NCBI RefSeq assembly: GCF_002209565.1
Contig: NZ_NJIH01000013.1
Span: 103,401-167,400, forward strand
Direction of reading: 5' to 3'
Source of the DNA: Candidimonas nitroreducens
GTDB lineage: Bacteria; Pseudomonadota; Gammaproteobacteria; Burkholderiales; Burkholderiaceae_B
Length of the DNA: 64,000 bases
The stretch's first letter is position 1; each line of letters starts with the position of its first letter. The translations under genes and the position numbers were made by a program. Shown one piece after another: positions 9,227 through 18,716 of the stretch. The notes beneath the pieces were generated by a model. It was given only the letters and a program-made list of their open reading frames with translations, did not search any database and was not told where the DNA came from.

Positions 9227-10210
9227 ATGAAAATCAACCGAAGGACGCTGCTGGGTGCGACTGCCGCGGGTATCTGCGCCGGCGCGATGCCACGTGTCTT
9301 TGCCCAGGACGGCTGGCCCTCCCGCCCGGTGAAGATTGTTTCCCCGTACGGGGCCGGGGGCCCCAACGATCTGTCCGCGAGGCTGATCGGGGACTACCTG
9401 GCGCAACACCTGGGGCAGGCCTTCGTGGTCGAGAACAAGACCGGCGCGGGTACCCGCGTGGGCAATAATTTCGTGGCGCACGCGCCCGCCGACGGCTATA
9501 CCATCCTGTACGCCGCCGCGCCTTATTCGACGCTGGAATCGCTGTACGGCAAGCTCAGCTACGATCCCAGGAAAGATCTGCAGCCCGTGGCCATGGCGAT
9601 CACGGTGCCGCTGTTCCTGATCGTCAACGCCAAGTCTCCGGCGAAGACGGCGCAGGAACTCATCGCCTACGGTAAATCGCAGCCCCACGGCCTGACCTTC
9701 GGCTCGCCCGGCTACGGCTCGCTGCCGCACCTGGCGGCCGAGCTGGTGCTGCGCGAATCGGGCTCGAAAGGCATCGTGGTGCAGTATCGCGGCGACGTTG
9801 CGGCGTACACCGACCTGCTCGCGGGCGGGCGCATCGATGCGACGCTTACTGCCATCACGGCGGCCCTGCCGCACATACAGAGCGGCAGGCTGCGGGTGCT
9901 GGGCGTGGCCTCGGCCGAACGCAGTGCCATCTATCCGCAGGCGCACACTTTGCCCGAGCAGGGCTTTCCCAAGGTGGTCGCCGCGGGCTGGTACGGCTTC
10001 ATGGCGCCGTCCGGCGTGCCCAAGGCCATCGTCGACCGCCTGGACACGCAGATCAACAATGCGCTGCACGACCCGCACATCTACCAGCGGCTGCTGTCGC
10101 AGGGCATGGAGCCACGCCCCGGCAATGCCGCCGTGTTCCGCAAATTCATCGATTCCGAAATGGCGAAATGGGGCCGCGTGATCCGCGCAGCCGGCATCAA
10201 GGGCCGCTGA
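9227..10210 (+). CDS. Bug/TctC-family periplasmic solute receptor
   Basis: A 327-aa tripartite tricarboxylate transporter substrate-binding (Bug) protein. A signal sequence with a twin-arginine start (NRRTLLGATAAG) and a likely cut after VFA near residue 26 is followed by the conserved family pattern WPSRPVKIVSPYGAGGPNDLSARL, the ADGYT turn and GVASAERS. These proteins bind carboxylic acids, amides or aromatic acids in the periplasm. No TctA/TctB membrane subunits are in the window, as is common in Bordetella, where receptors outnumber transporters. A strong Shine-Dalgarno (CAGGAGAC) precedes ATG at 9227. Confidence 0.93.
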   Translation: MKINRRTLLGATAAGICAGAMPRVFAQDGWPSRPVKIVSPYGAGGPNDLSARLIGDYLAQHLGQAFVVENKTGAGTRVGNNFVAHAPADGYTILYAAAPYSTLESLYGKLSYDPRKDLQPVAMAITVPLFLIVNAKSPAKTAQELIAYGKSQPHGLTFGSPGYGSLPHLAAELVLRESGSKGIVVQYRGDVAAYTDLLAGGRIDATLTAITAALPHIQSGRLRVLGVASAERSAIYPQAHTLPEQGFPKVVAAGWYGFMAPSGVPKAIVDRLDTQINNALHDPHIYQRLLSQGMEPRPGNAAVFRKFIDSEMAKWGRVIRAAGIKGR

Positions 10211-10223
10211 GCCGCGTGCGGGT

Positions 10224-10427
10224 TCAGGGGTTGTCGTCTTCGGCGTCGGCCTCGTATTCCAGATCGGCAAACATTTCGCGCAGCGAGCGCGGCCGATCCG
10301 CTAGCGGCTTGAAGACTTCTATCTGGTGCTGTGCCGGGTCGCCGCCGATGTCCCCGTGCGAGGACAGATAGAAGGCAGTCATGCGGCGCTGATTGATTTG
10401 CCTGATGTACTGCATGATGTGCTTCAT
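10224..10427 (-). CDS. Small hypothetical protein (67 aa)
   Basis: A short acidic-ended protein, MKHIMQYIRQINQRR at the start and EYEADAEDDNP at the end. The gene lies 26 bp beyond the MFS stop on the same strand and ends only 13 bp from the end of the convergent Bug gene. No signal peptide or membrane segment is evident, and I do not recognise a family. The N-terminal basic helix and acidic tail are compatible with a small cytoplasmic binding protein, but that is only a description. Confidence 0.55.
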   Translation of the reverse strand: MKHIMQYIRQINQRRMTAFYLSSHGDIGGDPAQHQIEVFKPLADRPRSLREMFADLEYEADAEDDNP

Positions 10428-10453
10428 GGGTTCGGCTCCAGTAGTAGCGCCTT

Positions 10454-11647
10454 TCAGCGCGGCTGCGGCTGCGACTTGGATCGTGGCAGCCAGCGCCAGA
10501 ACACGGCGGCGGCCATGAACCCCAGCAGTCCGGTGGCAAGCACGCCCAGCGCCAGCGAAGCCAGCGCCGTAATGGCCGACAGCACGGCGGGCGCGCCACT
10601 GGCGCCGATGTCGGCGATCATGCGCCAGACCCCCAGGAACTGGGTGCGGCCCTCGCGCGGCGAGGCGTCGGCGCCCAGCGTCATGACGATGCCCGAGCCT
10701 ATGCCGTTGCCCAGGCCTATTGCCATCGACACGATCAGGAAGCTCCACATGCCCACCGTGGCGGGTATCAACATCATGGACAGGCCCATGATCAGCACCG
10801 AAGGCAACGCCACATAGAAGCGGCCGTGGCGATCCATGGCCTTGCCGGAAGGGTAGAAGGCCAGTACGTCGATGGCCGCCACCATGCCGTAGATGATCGA
10901 GGTGGCCGTGGGGCTGATGCCCAGGTGGTCGGCCCACAGCGGGATTACGATCTGGCGCGAGGCGCGCAGCGCACTGACCAATAATATGCCGAAGCCCAGG
11001 GTGCAGTAGACCTTCCAATGGGCGCGCAGGATGTGGACGATCTTGGGCGCGGCCGGTGCGCCCGCGGCTCCGGGCTTGTGGTCTTCCAGATCGGGGATCA
11101 TATAGGCCAGCACGCCCGAGGCGAAGATCGCCACGATGCCTACCCAGTAGGCGCCGGGCAGCCCCGTGAAGTGCATGGTCGCCGCACCGATGAACGGGCC
11201 GGCGAATATGCCGATGCGCCGCGTTCCGCCCAGCGTCGACATGGCTCGCGCGCGCATGTGCGCCGGCACGGCCTCGATCAGGTAGGTCTGCCGCGCCAGC
11301 AGCAGCACCGAGGTGGCCATGCCCACCATGAAGACGCCCACCGCCAGCAGCCAGACCTGGCCCGGTATCAGGCACAGAATCAGCGCGACCACGCTCAGCG
11401 CGGCGGCCCAGACCATGGCCAGCCGTTCGCCATAGCGGGCGATGAACATCGCCGCGGGGATGTTGCTGACCAGCGAGCCGATGCCGATCAGGCCCACGAT
11501 CAGCCCGGCCAGGGCAACCGAGGCGCCTTCGTTGCGGGCGCTGAGCGCGATGATGGGAAGAATTGCGCCTTCTCCTATGCTGAACAGCAAGGCCGGCCCG
11601 AAGGCCGCGACGGCGATTTTTTTCAAACTGAAGGCGGTGTCGTTCAT
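10454..11647 (-). CDS. Major facilitator superfamily transporter
   Basis: A 397-aa integral membrane protein with about 12 hydrophobic segments. The loop GTRRIGIFAGPFIG follows the fifth segment and SGKAMDRHGRF lies in the expected MFS loop between helices 8 and 9. The start MNDTAFSLKK puts the first membrane helix directly after a short cytoplasmic lead; frames extending to 11878 add about 77 Arg/Pro-rich residues that look non-coding. It is most like drug or metabolite efflux members. The substrate is unknown. Its neighbours (Bug receptor, Rieske oxygenase) suggest traffic of an organic acid or aromatic compound. Confidence 0.85.
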   Translation of the reverse strand: MNDTAFSLKKIAVAAFGPALLFSIGEGAILPIIALSARNEGASVALAGLIVGLIGIGSLVSNIPAAMFIARYGERLAMVWAAALSVVALILCLIPGQVWLLAVGVFMVGMATSVLLLARQTYLIEAVPAHMRARAMSTLGGTRRIGIFAGPFIGAATMHFTGLPGAYWVGIVAIFASGVLAYMIPDLEDHKPGAAGAPAAPKIVHILRAHWKVYCTLGFGILLVSALRASRQIVIPLWADHLGISPTATSIIYGMVAAIDVLAFYPSGKAMDRHGRFYVALPSVLIMGLSMMLIPATVGMWSFLIVSMAIGLGNGIGSGIVMTLGADASPREGRTQFLGVWRMIADIGASGAPAVLSAITALASLALGVLATGLLGFMAAAVFWRWLPRSKSQPQPR

Positions 11648-11927
11648 CTGGGCGGGATCGGGCTTGCGCGATCCGGGCATGCGTAGAGGCCGAGCGCCAT
11701 ATAGAGGCAGGCGGTCGGCCGAAAGGGGGCTCCATTGTGATCCTTGTGGGGACGGCATGCAAATCGGGGCCGTGGCGATCGGATGGCCCCGCCGGCGGCT
11801 CCGGGCCGCCGCAAAGGGCTCCGAAGGTGATTTGATATTGTTATCGGCTGGCGCCAATTGCCATCTTCCTCGATACACCCACCCTGGTTAGGATGCGCAG
11901 ATCTGTTCGGGTTTGGAGGTGGGCGAT

Positions 11928-12992
11928 ATGGCCTATTTGAGGAATTGCTGGTATGCGGCGGCGTGGTCGGAAGATTTGCAGCCGGGCAGCCTGCTCGCGC
12001 GCACGCTGCTCGACGAGCCTCTGGTGCTGTTCCGGGATCCGGCCGGCAGGGCGGTGGCGCTGGACGATATGTGTCCGCACCGCCTGGCGCCTTTGCGCCT
12101 GGGCAGGCTGCTGCCGGACGGCCGCCTGCAATGCGGCTATCACGGGCTGGAGTTCGATGCCACGGGCCAGTGTGTCAGGAACCCCCACGGCAGCGGCCGC
12201 ATTTCGCGCAATTGCAGGGTGCGGGCCTATCCGCTGGTGGAGCGCCATACGCTGGCCTGGATCTGGATGGGCGACGAGCCCCCCGACGAGGATCTGATCC
12301 CCGAATTCGCTTACCTGGATCCGGGCTCGGGGCATGACGTGGGCCGGCGCGACACGATCCTGATGCGGGCCAATTATCGGTACGTCGTCGACAACCTGAT
12401 GGATCTGAGCCATGCCTCGTTTCTGCACGACGGCCTGCTGGGCAACGCCGAAACCGTACCCGCCGAGATCAAGGTGCATCAGGACGGCCCCTACATCCAC
12501 GTGCGGCGCGACATGTACAACGTCCAGCCGCCGCTGCTGCGCGACCTGCTGTTCAAGCGCGACGGCGCCGCGGTGAATATGTGGCAGTCGATACGCTGGA
12601 GCGCGCCGGCCGCAGTGCTCAATGACGTCGGAACCTATGCGCCCGGCACCGACCGCGAGGAATTCTCGGGCCAGCTGGGGTGCCATATTCTTACCCCCGA
12701 AACGGCGGATACCACCCATTACTTCACCGCGGCGGCGCGCCAGGGGCCTCTGGGCGCGGTGCCCGACGAGGGCGAGGAGGCCTTGAAGGCCCGCATCGCC
12801 GAGCTGCGGCGCCATGCATTCAAGGATCAGGACGATCCCATGCTTACCGCCCAGCAGGAAAACATACGCCGGCATCCGGGGGTTTCCCCGGTGCTGCTCG
12901 AGATCGACATCGGGCCGGTGCGCTGCCAGCGCGCGCTCGATGCGCTGATCGCGGCCGAGCAGCAGCGCGCGGCCGAAGACGCGGCGCCATGA
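11928..12992 (+). CDS. Rieske [2Fe-2S] aromatic oxygenase, VanA-like
   Basis: A 354-aa oxygenase subunit. The Rieske cluster ligands are Cys49 and His51 (CPH) and Cys69 and His72 (CGYH); the mononuclear iron site is DNLMDLSHASFLH, with the expected Asp and two His. The fold class is the single-component oxygenase of vanillate O-demethylase and related demethylases or hydroxylases. The partner ferredoxin reductase is not next to it. The start is ATG 11928 because GGAGGTG lies 8 bases upstream; the TTG at 11913 would place that signal inside the gene. With the decarboxylase that follows it likely acts on a methoxylated or hydroxylated benzoate (inference). Confidence 0.9.
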   Translation: MAYLRNCWYAAAWSEDLQPGSLLARTLLDEPLVLFRDPAGRAVALDDMCPHRLAPLRLGRLLPDGRLQCGYHGLEFDATGQCVRNPHGSGRISRNCRVRAYPLVERHTLAWIWMGDEPPDEDLIPEFAYLDPGSGHDVGRRDTILMRANYRYVVDNLMDLSHASFLHDGLLGNAETVPAEIKVHQDGPYIHVRRDMYNVQPPLLRDLLFKRDGAAVNMWQSIRWSAPAAVLNDVGTYAPGTDREEFSGQLGCHILTPETADTTHYFTAAARQGPLGAVPDEGEEALKARIAELRRHAFKDQDDPMLTAQQENIRRHPGVSPVLLEIDIGPVRCQRALDALIAAEQQRAAEDAAP

Positions 12993-13101
12993 GCGCGCCG
13001 CCGGCCGGGGTTGATGCCGCGCCGCGGCGGAAAGGCCCGGGTTAGCGCGCATTTGGCCCCGCACATTCGATTCACCACATCATTTCAGGCGTAGATACAG
13101 C

Positions 13102-14082
13102 ATGAACCTCACCAGCCCCACACCTCCCAGGCGGCCCGCTCGCCTGATCGCACTCGAAGAGCATTTCCTGCATGCCGGCGTGGCCGCTACGTATGACGAG
13201 GTCGACCGCGCGCTGCTGTCGCCCTCGCGCGTGCCCGGCCTGGACGAGCTGGGCGATGCGCGCATCCAGTCCATGGACGAGGCCGGCATCACCATGCAGG
13301 TGCTGTCGCACACCAAGCCGGGCGTGCAGGACATGACCGATGGGCGCCTGGCCGTGTCGCTGGCCTGCGCCGCCAATGATTACCTGGCCGAGGCCGTGGC
13401 CCTGCATCCCGACCGCTTTGCCGGCTTCGCCACCCTGGCCACGCCCGAACCGGCCGAGGCGGCGCGCGAACTGGAGCGTTCGGTGCGCCAGCTCGGCTTC
13501 AAGGGGGCGATGATAAACGGCCATACGCGCGGCGCCTATCTCGACCAGCAGCGCTTCTGGCCGATCTTCGAGGCGGCCGAGGCGCTGGACGTGCCCATCT
13601 ACTTGCACCCGGCCAACCCGCATCCCGCGGTCTACGAGGCCTATTACAAAGACTATCCGTCGCTGGGCTATGCGCCCTGGGGCTATGCCGTGGAAACCGG
13701 CACGCACGTGCTGCGGCTGATCCTGAGCGGGGTGTTCGACCGCTATCCGCGGCTCAGGATGATCATCGGCCACATGGGCGAGCTGCTGCCCTTCGCGCTG
13801 TGGCGCGCCGACGGCCGGCTCACGCCCAAGTATCCGCAACTGAAGAAATCGGTGCGCGAATACTTCCTCGACCATTTCAGCGTGACCACGGCGGGGGTGT
13901 TTTCCACGCCCGAACTCATGTGTACGGCCAGCATCGTCGGCTTCGACAACATGCTGTTCTCCGTCGACTACCCCTTCGAGTCGAATGTCGCGGCCTCCAG
14001 CTGGTTCGAGTCCCTGCCGATTGCCGACACCGACCGCGCCAAGCTGGCCCATTTGAACGCCGAGCGCATCCTGAAACTGTGA
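13102..14082 (+). CDS. Amidohydrolase-family (2,3-/2,6-dihydroxybenzoate-type) decarboxylase
   Basis: A 326-aa protein of the amidohydrolase_2 group that contains gamma-resorcylate and 2,3-dihydroxybenzoate decarboxylases. The family start IALEEHF supplies metal ligands, IYLHPANPHP the third His, and FSVDYPFES the catalytic Asp near residue 293. RLRMIIGHMGELLPF is also diagnostic. These enzymes remove or add a ring carboxyl group without oxidation using a divalent metal. It lies 109 bp after the Rieske gene and 17 bp before a Bug receptor gene on the same strand, suggesting one transcript. Whether it decarboxylates or hydrolyses cannot be told from sequence alone. Confidence 0.82.
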   Translation: MNLTSPTPPRRPARLIALEEHFLHAGVAATYDEVDRALLSPSRVPGLDELGDARIQSMDEAGITMQVLSHTKPGVQDMTDGRLAVSLACAANDYLAEAVALHPDRFAGFATLATPEPAEAARELERSVRQLGFKGAMINGHTRGAYLDQQRFWPIFEAAEALDVPIYLHPANPHPAVYEAYYKDYPSLGYAPWGYAVETGTHVLRLILSGVFDRYPRLRMIIGHMGELLPFALWRADGRLTPKYPQLKKSVREYFLDHFSVTTAGVFSTPELMCTASIVGFDNMLFSVDYPFESNVAASSWFESLPIADTDRAKLAHLNAERILKL

Positions 14083-14099
14083 ACCCCCAAGGAACATCC

Positions 14100-15083
14100 A
14101 TGAAGATCCTGACCTCCCTGGCATTTGCCGCAGCCTTGTCGGCGGCGGCCGTCCCCGGCGCCGCCGGCGCGCGCGACGCCGCGGCATTCCCGAGCAGGCC
14201 CGTGACGCTGGTGGTGCCGTTCACGCCCAGCAGCGGCAGCGACATCATTGCGCGCATCATCGCTCCCAAGCTCGAGGCGCGCTGGGGCCAGCCGGTAATC
14301 GTCGTCAACAAGCCCGGCGCCAGCGGCGACATCGGCGCGCGCCAGGTGGCCGTCGCCGCGCCCGACGGCTACACGCTGCTGATGGCCATCAATTCCTTCA
14401 CGATGACGCCGTCCCTGCACCGCAATCTGCCCTTCGATCCGGTGCGCGGCTTCGCGCCCGTGGCCAAGCTGGCCACCGCGGGCTATACCTTTGCCATCAA
14501 CCCCAAGGTGCCGGCGCACGACATGAAATCGCTGATCGCCTATGTGAAGACGCAGGACGGACACGTCAACTACGCCACGCCCGGCACCGGCACGCCGCAG
14601 CACCTGGCCATGGAACTGTTCAAGTCGCACTTGGGCCTGCACATTGCGCACGTGCCCTATAAAGGTATTGCCGGGGCGCTGACCGGCTTGGTGGGCGGCG
14701 AGGTGCAGATGATGTTCACCACCGTACACACCATGCTGCCTTTCCTGAAGGACAAGCGGGTGCGCCTGCTGGCCGTCAGCGGCGCACAGCGCGATCCGCT
14801 GATTCCCGACGTGCCCACGTTCCGCGAGCAGGGCATCGATTTCATGGACGGGGTGGACGCCTGGTACGGCGTGATGGCGCCCGCCGGCACGCCGCCGGCG
14901 ATCGTCGAGGGCCTGAACCGGGATTTCGTCGCGGTCATGAATGCCAGCCAGGTCAAGGCCCAGCTGGCCGAACTGGGGCTGTCGGTGCACACCAGTTCCG
15001 CCGCCGAGTTCTCCAGCCTCATCAAGCACGACCTGGCGCGTTGGAAAAAGGTGGTCGATACCGCCGGGATCCAAGCCCAGTAA
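14100..15083 (+). CDS. Bug/TctC-family periplasmic solute receptor
   Basis: A 327-aa second Bug protein with a Sec-type signal peptide (residues 1 to about 24, Ala-rich) followed by FPSRPVTLVVPF, SGSDIIAR, GAS-GDIGARQVAVAAPDGYT and VPYKGIAGALTGLVGGEVQ, all typical. The start ATG 14100 follows CAAGGAACATCC. It is co-directional with the Rieske and decarboxylase genes and probably captures the aromatic acid or a precursor for this cluster (inference). It ends 57 bp before the convergent LysR gene. Confidence 0.93.
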   Translation: MKILTSLAFAAALSAAAVPGAAGARDAAAFPSRPVTLVVPFTPSSGSDIIARIIAPKLEARWGQPVIVVNKPGASGDIGARQVAVAAPDGYTLLMAINSFTMTPSLHRNLPFDPVRGFAPVAKLATAGYTFAINPKVPAHDMKSLIAYVKTQDGHVNYATPGTGTPQHLAMELFKSHLGLHIAHVPYKGIAGALTGLVGGEVQMMFTTVHTMLPFLKDKRVRLLAVSGAQRDPLIPDVPTFREQGIDFMDGVDAWYGVMAPAGTPPAIVEGLNRDFVAVMNASQVKAQLAELGLSVHTSSAAEFSSLIKHDLARWKKVVDTAGIQAQ

Positions 15084-15140
15084 GCCTATGCGCGGTGCGT
15101 GCGCGGCAGGCCCGGCATGCACCCGCCATGCATACACCAT

Positions 15141-16052
15141 TCAGTGCGGCGGAGCCTGCGGATGCACCCGGCCGCCGGCGCGCCTGATCAGGGTGCAGAA
15201 ATAATCGGCGGCCGGCGTCAGGGGCATGCCGGCGCGCTGCACCAGGCAGATAGGCGGGGCGGGCAGGGACTCGCGCACGTATATCGGTTCCAGCACGTCC
15301 TTCCACAACGGGATTTGCACCCATTGCACCGGCATCATCATCAGCAGGTCGGAGTAGGCCATCGACACCAGGAAGGTCAGCGAGGACTGCGCGCGCATCA
15401 CCAGCCGCGGCGCGGGCAGGCCATGCTTGGCGAACAGCGGCCCCAGTTCTTCTTCGGCCTTGTGCGTGATGGAGGTGGTGATCCATTCGGCATCGACCAG
15501 CTCGCGCAGCGAACGGGCGCGCGCCAGCGGATGGCCTTTGCGGCCCAGGATGATGCGGGTGTTGTCGAACAGTTTTTCACTGTGCAGCTCGACCGGCACC
15601 TGGGCGGGCAGGGGGCCGATGTAGCAGTCGATGGTGCCGTCCTTCAGCGATGCCTCGACGTGCGGAAACACGGCGTCGATGATGCGCAGGGCCACGCCGG
15701 GAAAGCGGGCGCGGAAGGGTCGCAAGGCCTCGGGCAGCAGCGCCAGGTGCGGCACGCTCGACAGGCAGATGGTGACGGTGCCATGCGCCTGGCCGCGCAG
15801 TTGGCCGATTTCTTCCTTGGCCAGCTGCAGCTCGTTGCAGGCCGCGTTGGCGCGGCGCAGGAACGTCTGGCCCATCGGCGTCAGTTGCACACCTTTGTGG
15901 CTGCGCTCGAACAAGGGCACGCCCAGCTCTTTTTCCAGTTCGTGGATGCTGCGGGTAATGGCCGGCTGGGGGATGTCCAGATGGCGCGCGGCGGCGCGCA
16001 GGCTGCCGCGCTCGGCCACCGCGATGAAATTTCTGACGGCGTTGAATTTCAT
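15141..16052 (-). CDS. LysR-family transcriptional regulator
   Basis: A 303-aa LysR protein. The helix-turn-helix is at the N-terminus (RNFIAVAERGSLRAAARHLDIPQPAITRSIHELEKELGVPLFER), then a linker helix and an effector domain. The start MKFNAV is chosen because the extra upstream residues MPPGRQTH are not part of the conserved fold. It stands divergent from the FAD monooxygenase at 16378 and convergent to the Bug gene, so it is a good candidate regulator of the aromatic cluster on both sides. Confidence 0.88.
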   Translation of the reverse strand: MKFNAVRNFIAVAERGSLRAAARHLDIPQPAITRSIHELEKELGVPLFERSHKGVQLTPMGQTFLRRANAACNELQLAKEEIGQLRGQAHGTVTICLSSVPHLALLPEALRPFRARFPGVALRIIDAVFPHVEASLKDGTIDCYIGPLPAQVPVELHSEKLFDNTRIILGRKGHPLARARSLRELVDAEWITTSITHKAEEELGPLFAKHGLPAPRLVMRAQSSLTFLVSMAYSDLLMMMPVQWVQIPLWKDVLEPIYVRESLPAPPICLVQRAGMPLTPAADYFCTLIRRAGGRVHPQAPPH

Positions 16053-16377
16053 GTGCGTTTGCCGGCCCGGCGGCATGGGCCGGGCCCGTCTCCTCGTCCG
16101 GGTTGTCGCCTTGCGTGGCCACCGCTGCCGAAGCTTCGCGGCATCGGCATTTCATTAGCGATTCATTTTTGGTATCAGATGAGCCATATTGTACTCTTAC
16201 TGAATCTCCTGGGGCTCCGTAGAATGCCTCGCAAGTCCGGGTTGCGGCGCACCGTGCGCCGCCTTGCGGGCGCCGGTATTTTTCGATGTAGATACATTGT
16301 AGCTGCCGGCGGCTGCAATCGAGTCTTCGAGCTTAACTTCAAGCCTATGGCGGCCTTGGCGGCCCGCAGGAGTATTC
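16053..16377. promoter_or_regulatory. Divergent control region between LysR and monooxygenase genes
   Basis: There is no convincing gene in these 325 bp. The central part (about 16150-16200, with TTCATTTTTGGTATCAGATG) and the stretch around 16275-16310 (ATTTTTCGATGTAGATACAT) are AT-rich against a GC-rich background, as expected for promoters and a LysR operator. GGCCGCAGGAG supplies the ribosome site for the monooxygenase. Exact promoter boxes cannot be fixed by eye. Confidence 0.5.
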
Positions 16378-18051
16378 ATGTCCTCTGAGATTTCCCTTAC
16401 TTCCCCGCGTCGCGCCCGCGTGCTGATCGTGGGTGCCGGCCCGGTGGGGCTGGCCTTGGCCATAGAGCTGGGGCATCGCGGCATACCGTGCCTGCTGGTC
16501 GAGCGCAACGACCGGGTGGGTTACGCGCCGCGCGCCAAGACCACCAATGTGCGCACCCGCGAACATATGCGCCGCTGGGGCATTGCCGGCAAGCTGCGGG
16601 CCGCCTCGCCCCTGGGTGTGGACTATCCCTCCAATGTGCTGTTCGTCACGCGGCTGGCCGGTGCCGAGCTGGCGCGCTTCGATAATGCCTTTTACTGCGC
16701 GCCTGGACGCAATCCCTTGTATTCGGAACATGCGCAATGGATCCCGCAGTATCGCGTGGAAGAGGTCATGCGCGAACACGCCCAGTCGCTGCCGGGCGTG
16801 GAGCTGCGCTTCAACTGCGAATTCAAGTCGCTCGAGCAGGACGGCCGCGGCGTGCGTGCCGTCCTGTTCGACCGCGCAGGCGGCGCCAGCAGCGAGGTCG
16901 CGGTGGACTTCCTGGTCGGCGCCGACGGCGCGCGCAGTTCCGTGCGCGCCGCCATAGGCGGAACCATGCAGGGCGAGTACGGGCTTTCGCGCAACTACAA
17001 CATTGTCTTTCGCGCGCCGGGGCTGGCTGCGGCGCACCGGCATGGGCCCGCCATCATGTACTGGCAGATCAACAGCGACGCCCCGAGTCTGATCGGGCCC
17101 ATGGATCGCGGCGACAAGTGGTTCTTCATGCCCACCAAGGTTCCCGAGAACATGAGCCGCGGTGAGCTGGACGCCGGCGCCTTGATCCGCCGCGCCACCG
17201 GCATCGACTTGCCCTACGAGGTGCTGAGCACCGACGAATGGGTGGCCAGTCGGCTGATCTGCGACCGCTATCGCGAGCGCCGGGTGTTCCTGGCCGGCGA
17301 CGCCTGCCACCTGCATCCGCCGTTCGGCGGCTACGGCATGAACATGGGCATTGCGGACGGTGTCGATCTGGGCTGGAAGCTGGCGGCGGTGCTGCAGGGC
17401 TGGGGCGGTGCGGTTTTGCTCGACAGCTACGAAGCCGAGCGCCGCCCGGTGCATCTGCGGGTGCTGGACGAATCGGTGGCCAACCATGCGGTGCTGGGCA
17501 ACCAGCTCGTGGCCGAAGGCCTGGAAGCCGAAGGGCCTGAAGGTGACAATGTGCGCCGGCAGGTCGGCGCGCGCATCGCTGCGGCCAAGCTGCGGGAATT
17601 TTCCACCTTGGGCGTGGTGCTGGGCGACAGCTACGTGAACTCGCCGGTCGTCGCGGCCGAAGAGGGCGGCGCGGCAGCGGCGGACTTCATCAATTACGTG
17701 CCGTCCGCCATGCCCGGCCGCCTGGCGCCGCACGCCTGGATGCACGACGGCAGCTCGCTGTACGACCATTTCGGCGCCGGCTTCACGCTGCTGGCCATGC
17801 CCGATGCATCTTGCGCAGAGCTGGATCTGGCGCGGCGGCATGCCGCCCTGCGCGGCGTGCCCTTGCAGGTGGTGCAGCGCGCCGAGCCCGCCCTGCCCAG
17901 CTTATACGGCGCGCGCTACACCCTGGTGCGTCCCGACCAGCACGTCGCCTGGCGCGGCGCGGCGTGGCCCGCCGCGGGCGAGGCCTTGCTCGATCAGGTC
18001 GCGGGGCGTGCCGCGCCCATGTGCGCCAGCAGCAGGTCGGCCGTGGTTTGA
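16378..18051 (+). CDS. FAD-dependent aromatic monooxygenase (PheA/TfdB/MhpA-like)
   Basis: A 557-aa flavoprotein hydroxylase. GAGPVGLALAIELG (residues 19-32) is the FAD Rossmann motif, FLVGADGARSSVR near 178 the DG motif that contacts FAD and NAD(P)H, and RRVFLAGDACHLHPPFGGYGMNMGIAD near 300 the GD motif. A thioredoxin-like C-terminal domain is present, as in phenol hydroxylases and 3-(3-hydroxyphenyl)propionate hydroxylase. It should add a hydroxyl group to a phenolic ring using NAD(P)H and oxygen, preparing the ring for cleavage by the VOC dioxygenase nearby. The last 58 bp overlap the convergent GntR gene. Confidence 0.9.
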   Translation: MSSEISLTSPRRARVLIVGAGPVGLALAIELGHRGIPCLLVERNDRVGYAPRAKTTNVRTREHMRRWGIAGKLRAASPLGVDYPSNVLFVTRLAGAELARFDNAFYCAPGRNPLYSEHAQWIPQYRVEEVMREHAQSLPGVELRFNCEFKSLEQDGRGVRAVLFDRAGGASSEVAVDFLVGADGARSSVRAAIGGTMQGEYGLSRNYNIVFRAPGLAAAHRHGPAIMYWQINSDAPSLIGPMDRGDKWFFMPTKVPENMSRGELDAGALIRRATGIDLPYEVLSTDEWVASRLICDRYRERRVFLAGDACHLHPPFGGYGMNMGIADGVDLGWKLAAVLQGWGGAVLLDSYEAERRPVHLRVLDESVANHAVLGNQLVAEGLEAEGPEGDNVRRQVGARIAAAKLREFSTLGVVLGDSYVNSPVVAAEEGGAAAADFINYVPSAMPGRLAPHAWMHDGSSLYDHFGAGFTLLAMPDASCAELDLARRHAALRGVPLQVVQRAEPALPSLYGARYTLVRPDQHVAWRGAAWPAAGEALLDQVAGRAAPMCASSRSAVV

Positions 18052-18716
18052 TAATGGCGCGTCAGCAATTCGCAAGCCTGGTCGGCATCGCCGGCCAGTA
18101 TCGCGTCGACGATGGCCTGGTGCTCGGTGCGTACCTCGCTGCCGCGTTCCGGCCTGGCCACGGCCAGCGACAGATAGCGGTAGCGGGAAGTCTGGTCGCG
18201 CAGCTGCGTGGAAAAACGCTGCAGCCAAACGGATCCGCAGCCCTTGAGCAGCGTGGCGTGGAATTCGGTATGAGCGTTTTCCCAGTCGGGGCTCATCTGC
18301 CTGTCCTGGCCCGGCACGGTAATCGCCATACGCCGGATGCGGTGCAGGGCGGCGACCACCTCGCCTTCCCATTGGGGGTCGGCCCGAGCGATTGCCTCGC
18401 GCAGGGCTAATGATTCGATCTGCTGGCGCGCCAGCGTGATGTCGCGCAAATCGTCTTTCGACAACTCGGCGACGCGAAAACCTTTCTGATCCACCGCCAC
18501 CACGAAGCCGCTGGCGCACAGGCGCGACAAGGCCTCGCGCAAGGGAATGACGCCGGCCCCGTATCGGGCGGAGAGATCTTTCAGGCGCAGCTTGGCGCCG
18601 GCTTCGAAGCGGCCGTTGATCAGATCCTGGCGCAGGGCCTGTTCGAGTATCGAGGCCTGTGTGCGGCCGCCGGGCTCGGGCCCGGCCTGCGCCGCGGCGC
18701 CTCGTGCTTCACTCAT
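17994..18716 (-). CDS. GntR-family (FCD/FadR-like) regulator
   Basis: A 240-aa regulator. A winged-helix domain (ILEQALRQDLINGRFEAGAKLRLKDLSARYGAGVIPLREALSRL) is followed by an all-helical FCD ligand domain with the metal-type histidines in FHATLL and TEHQAIVDAI. It begins at MSEARG, 8 bp inside the end of the VOC dioxygenase gene, so the two are translationally coupled and it probably controls that operon. Its 3' end overlaps the monooxygenase tail by 58 bp on the opposite strand, a tight convergent arrangement. Confidence 0.88.
   Translation of the reverse strand: MSEARGAAAQAGPEPGGRTQASILEQALRQDLINGRFEAGAKLRLKDLSARYGAGVIPLREALSRLCASGFVVAVDQKGFRVAELSKDDLRDITLARQQIESLALREAIARADPQWEGEVVAALHRIRRMAITVPGQDRQMSPDWENAHTEFHATLLKGCGSVWLQRFSTQLRDQTSRYRYLSLAVARPERGSEVRTEHQAIVDAILAGDADQACELLTRHYQTTADLLLAHMGAARPAT

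Noticed and set aside
17994..18051. Overlap of monooxygenase and GntR genes as a sign of a wrong gene end
   Set aside because: Both frames keep conserved C-terminal sequence to their stops; a 58-bp convergent overlap is plausible.
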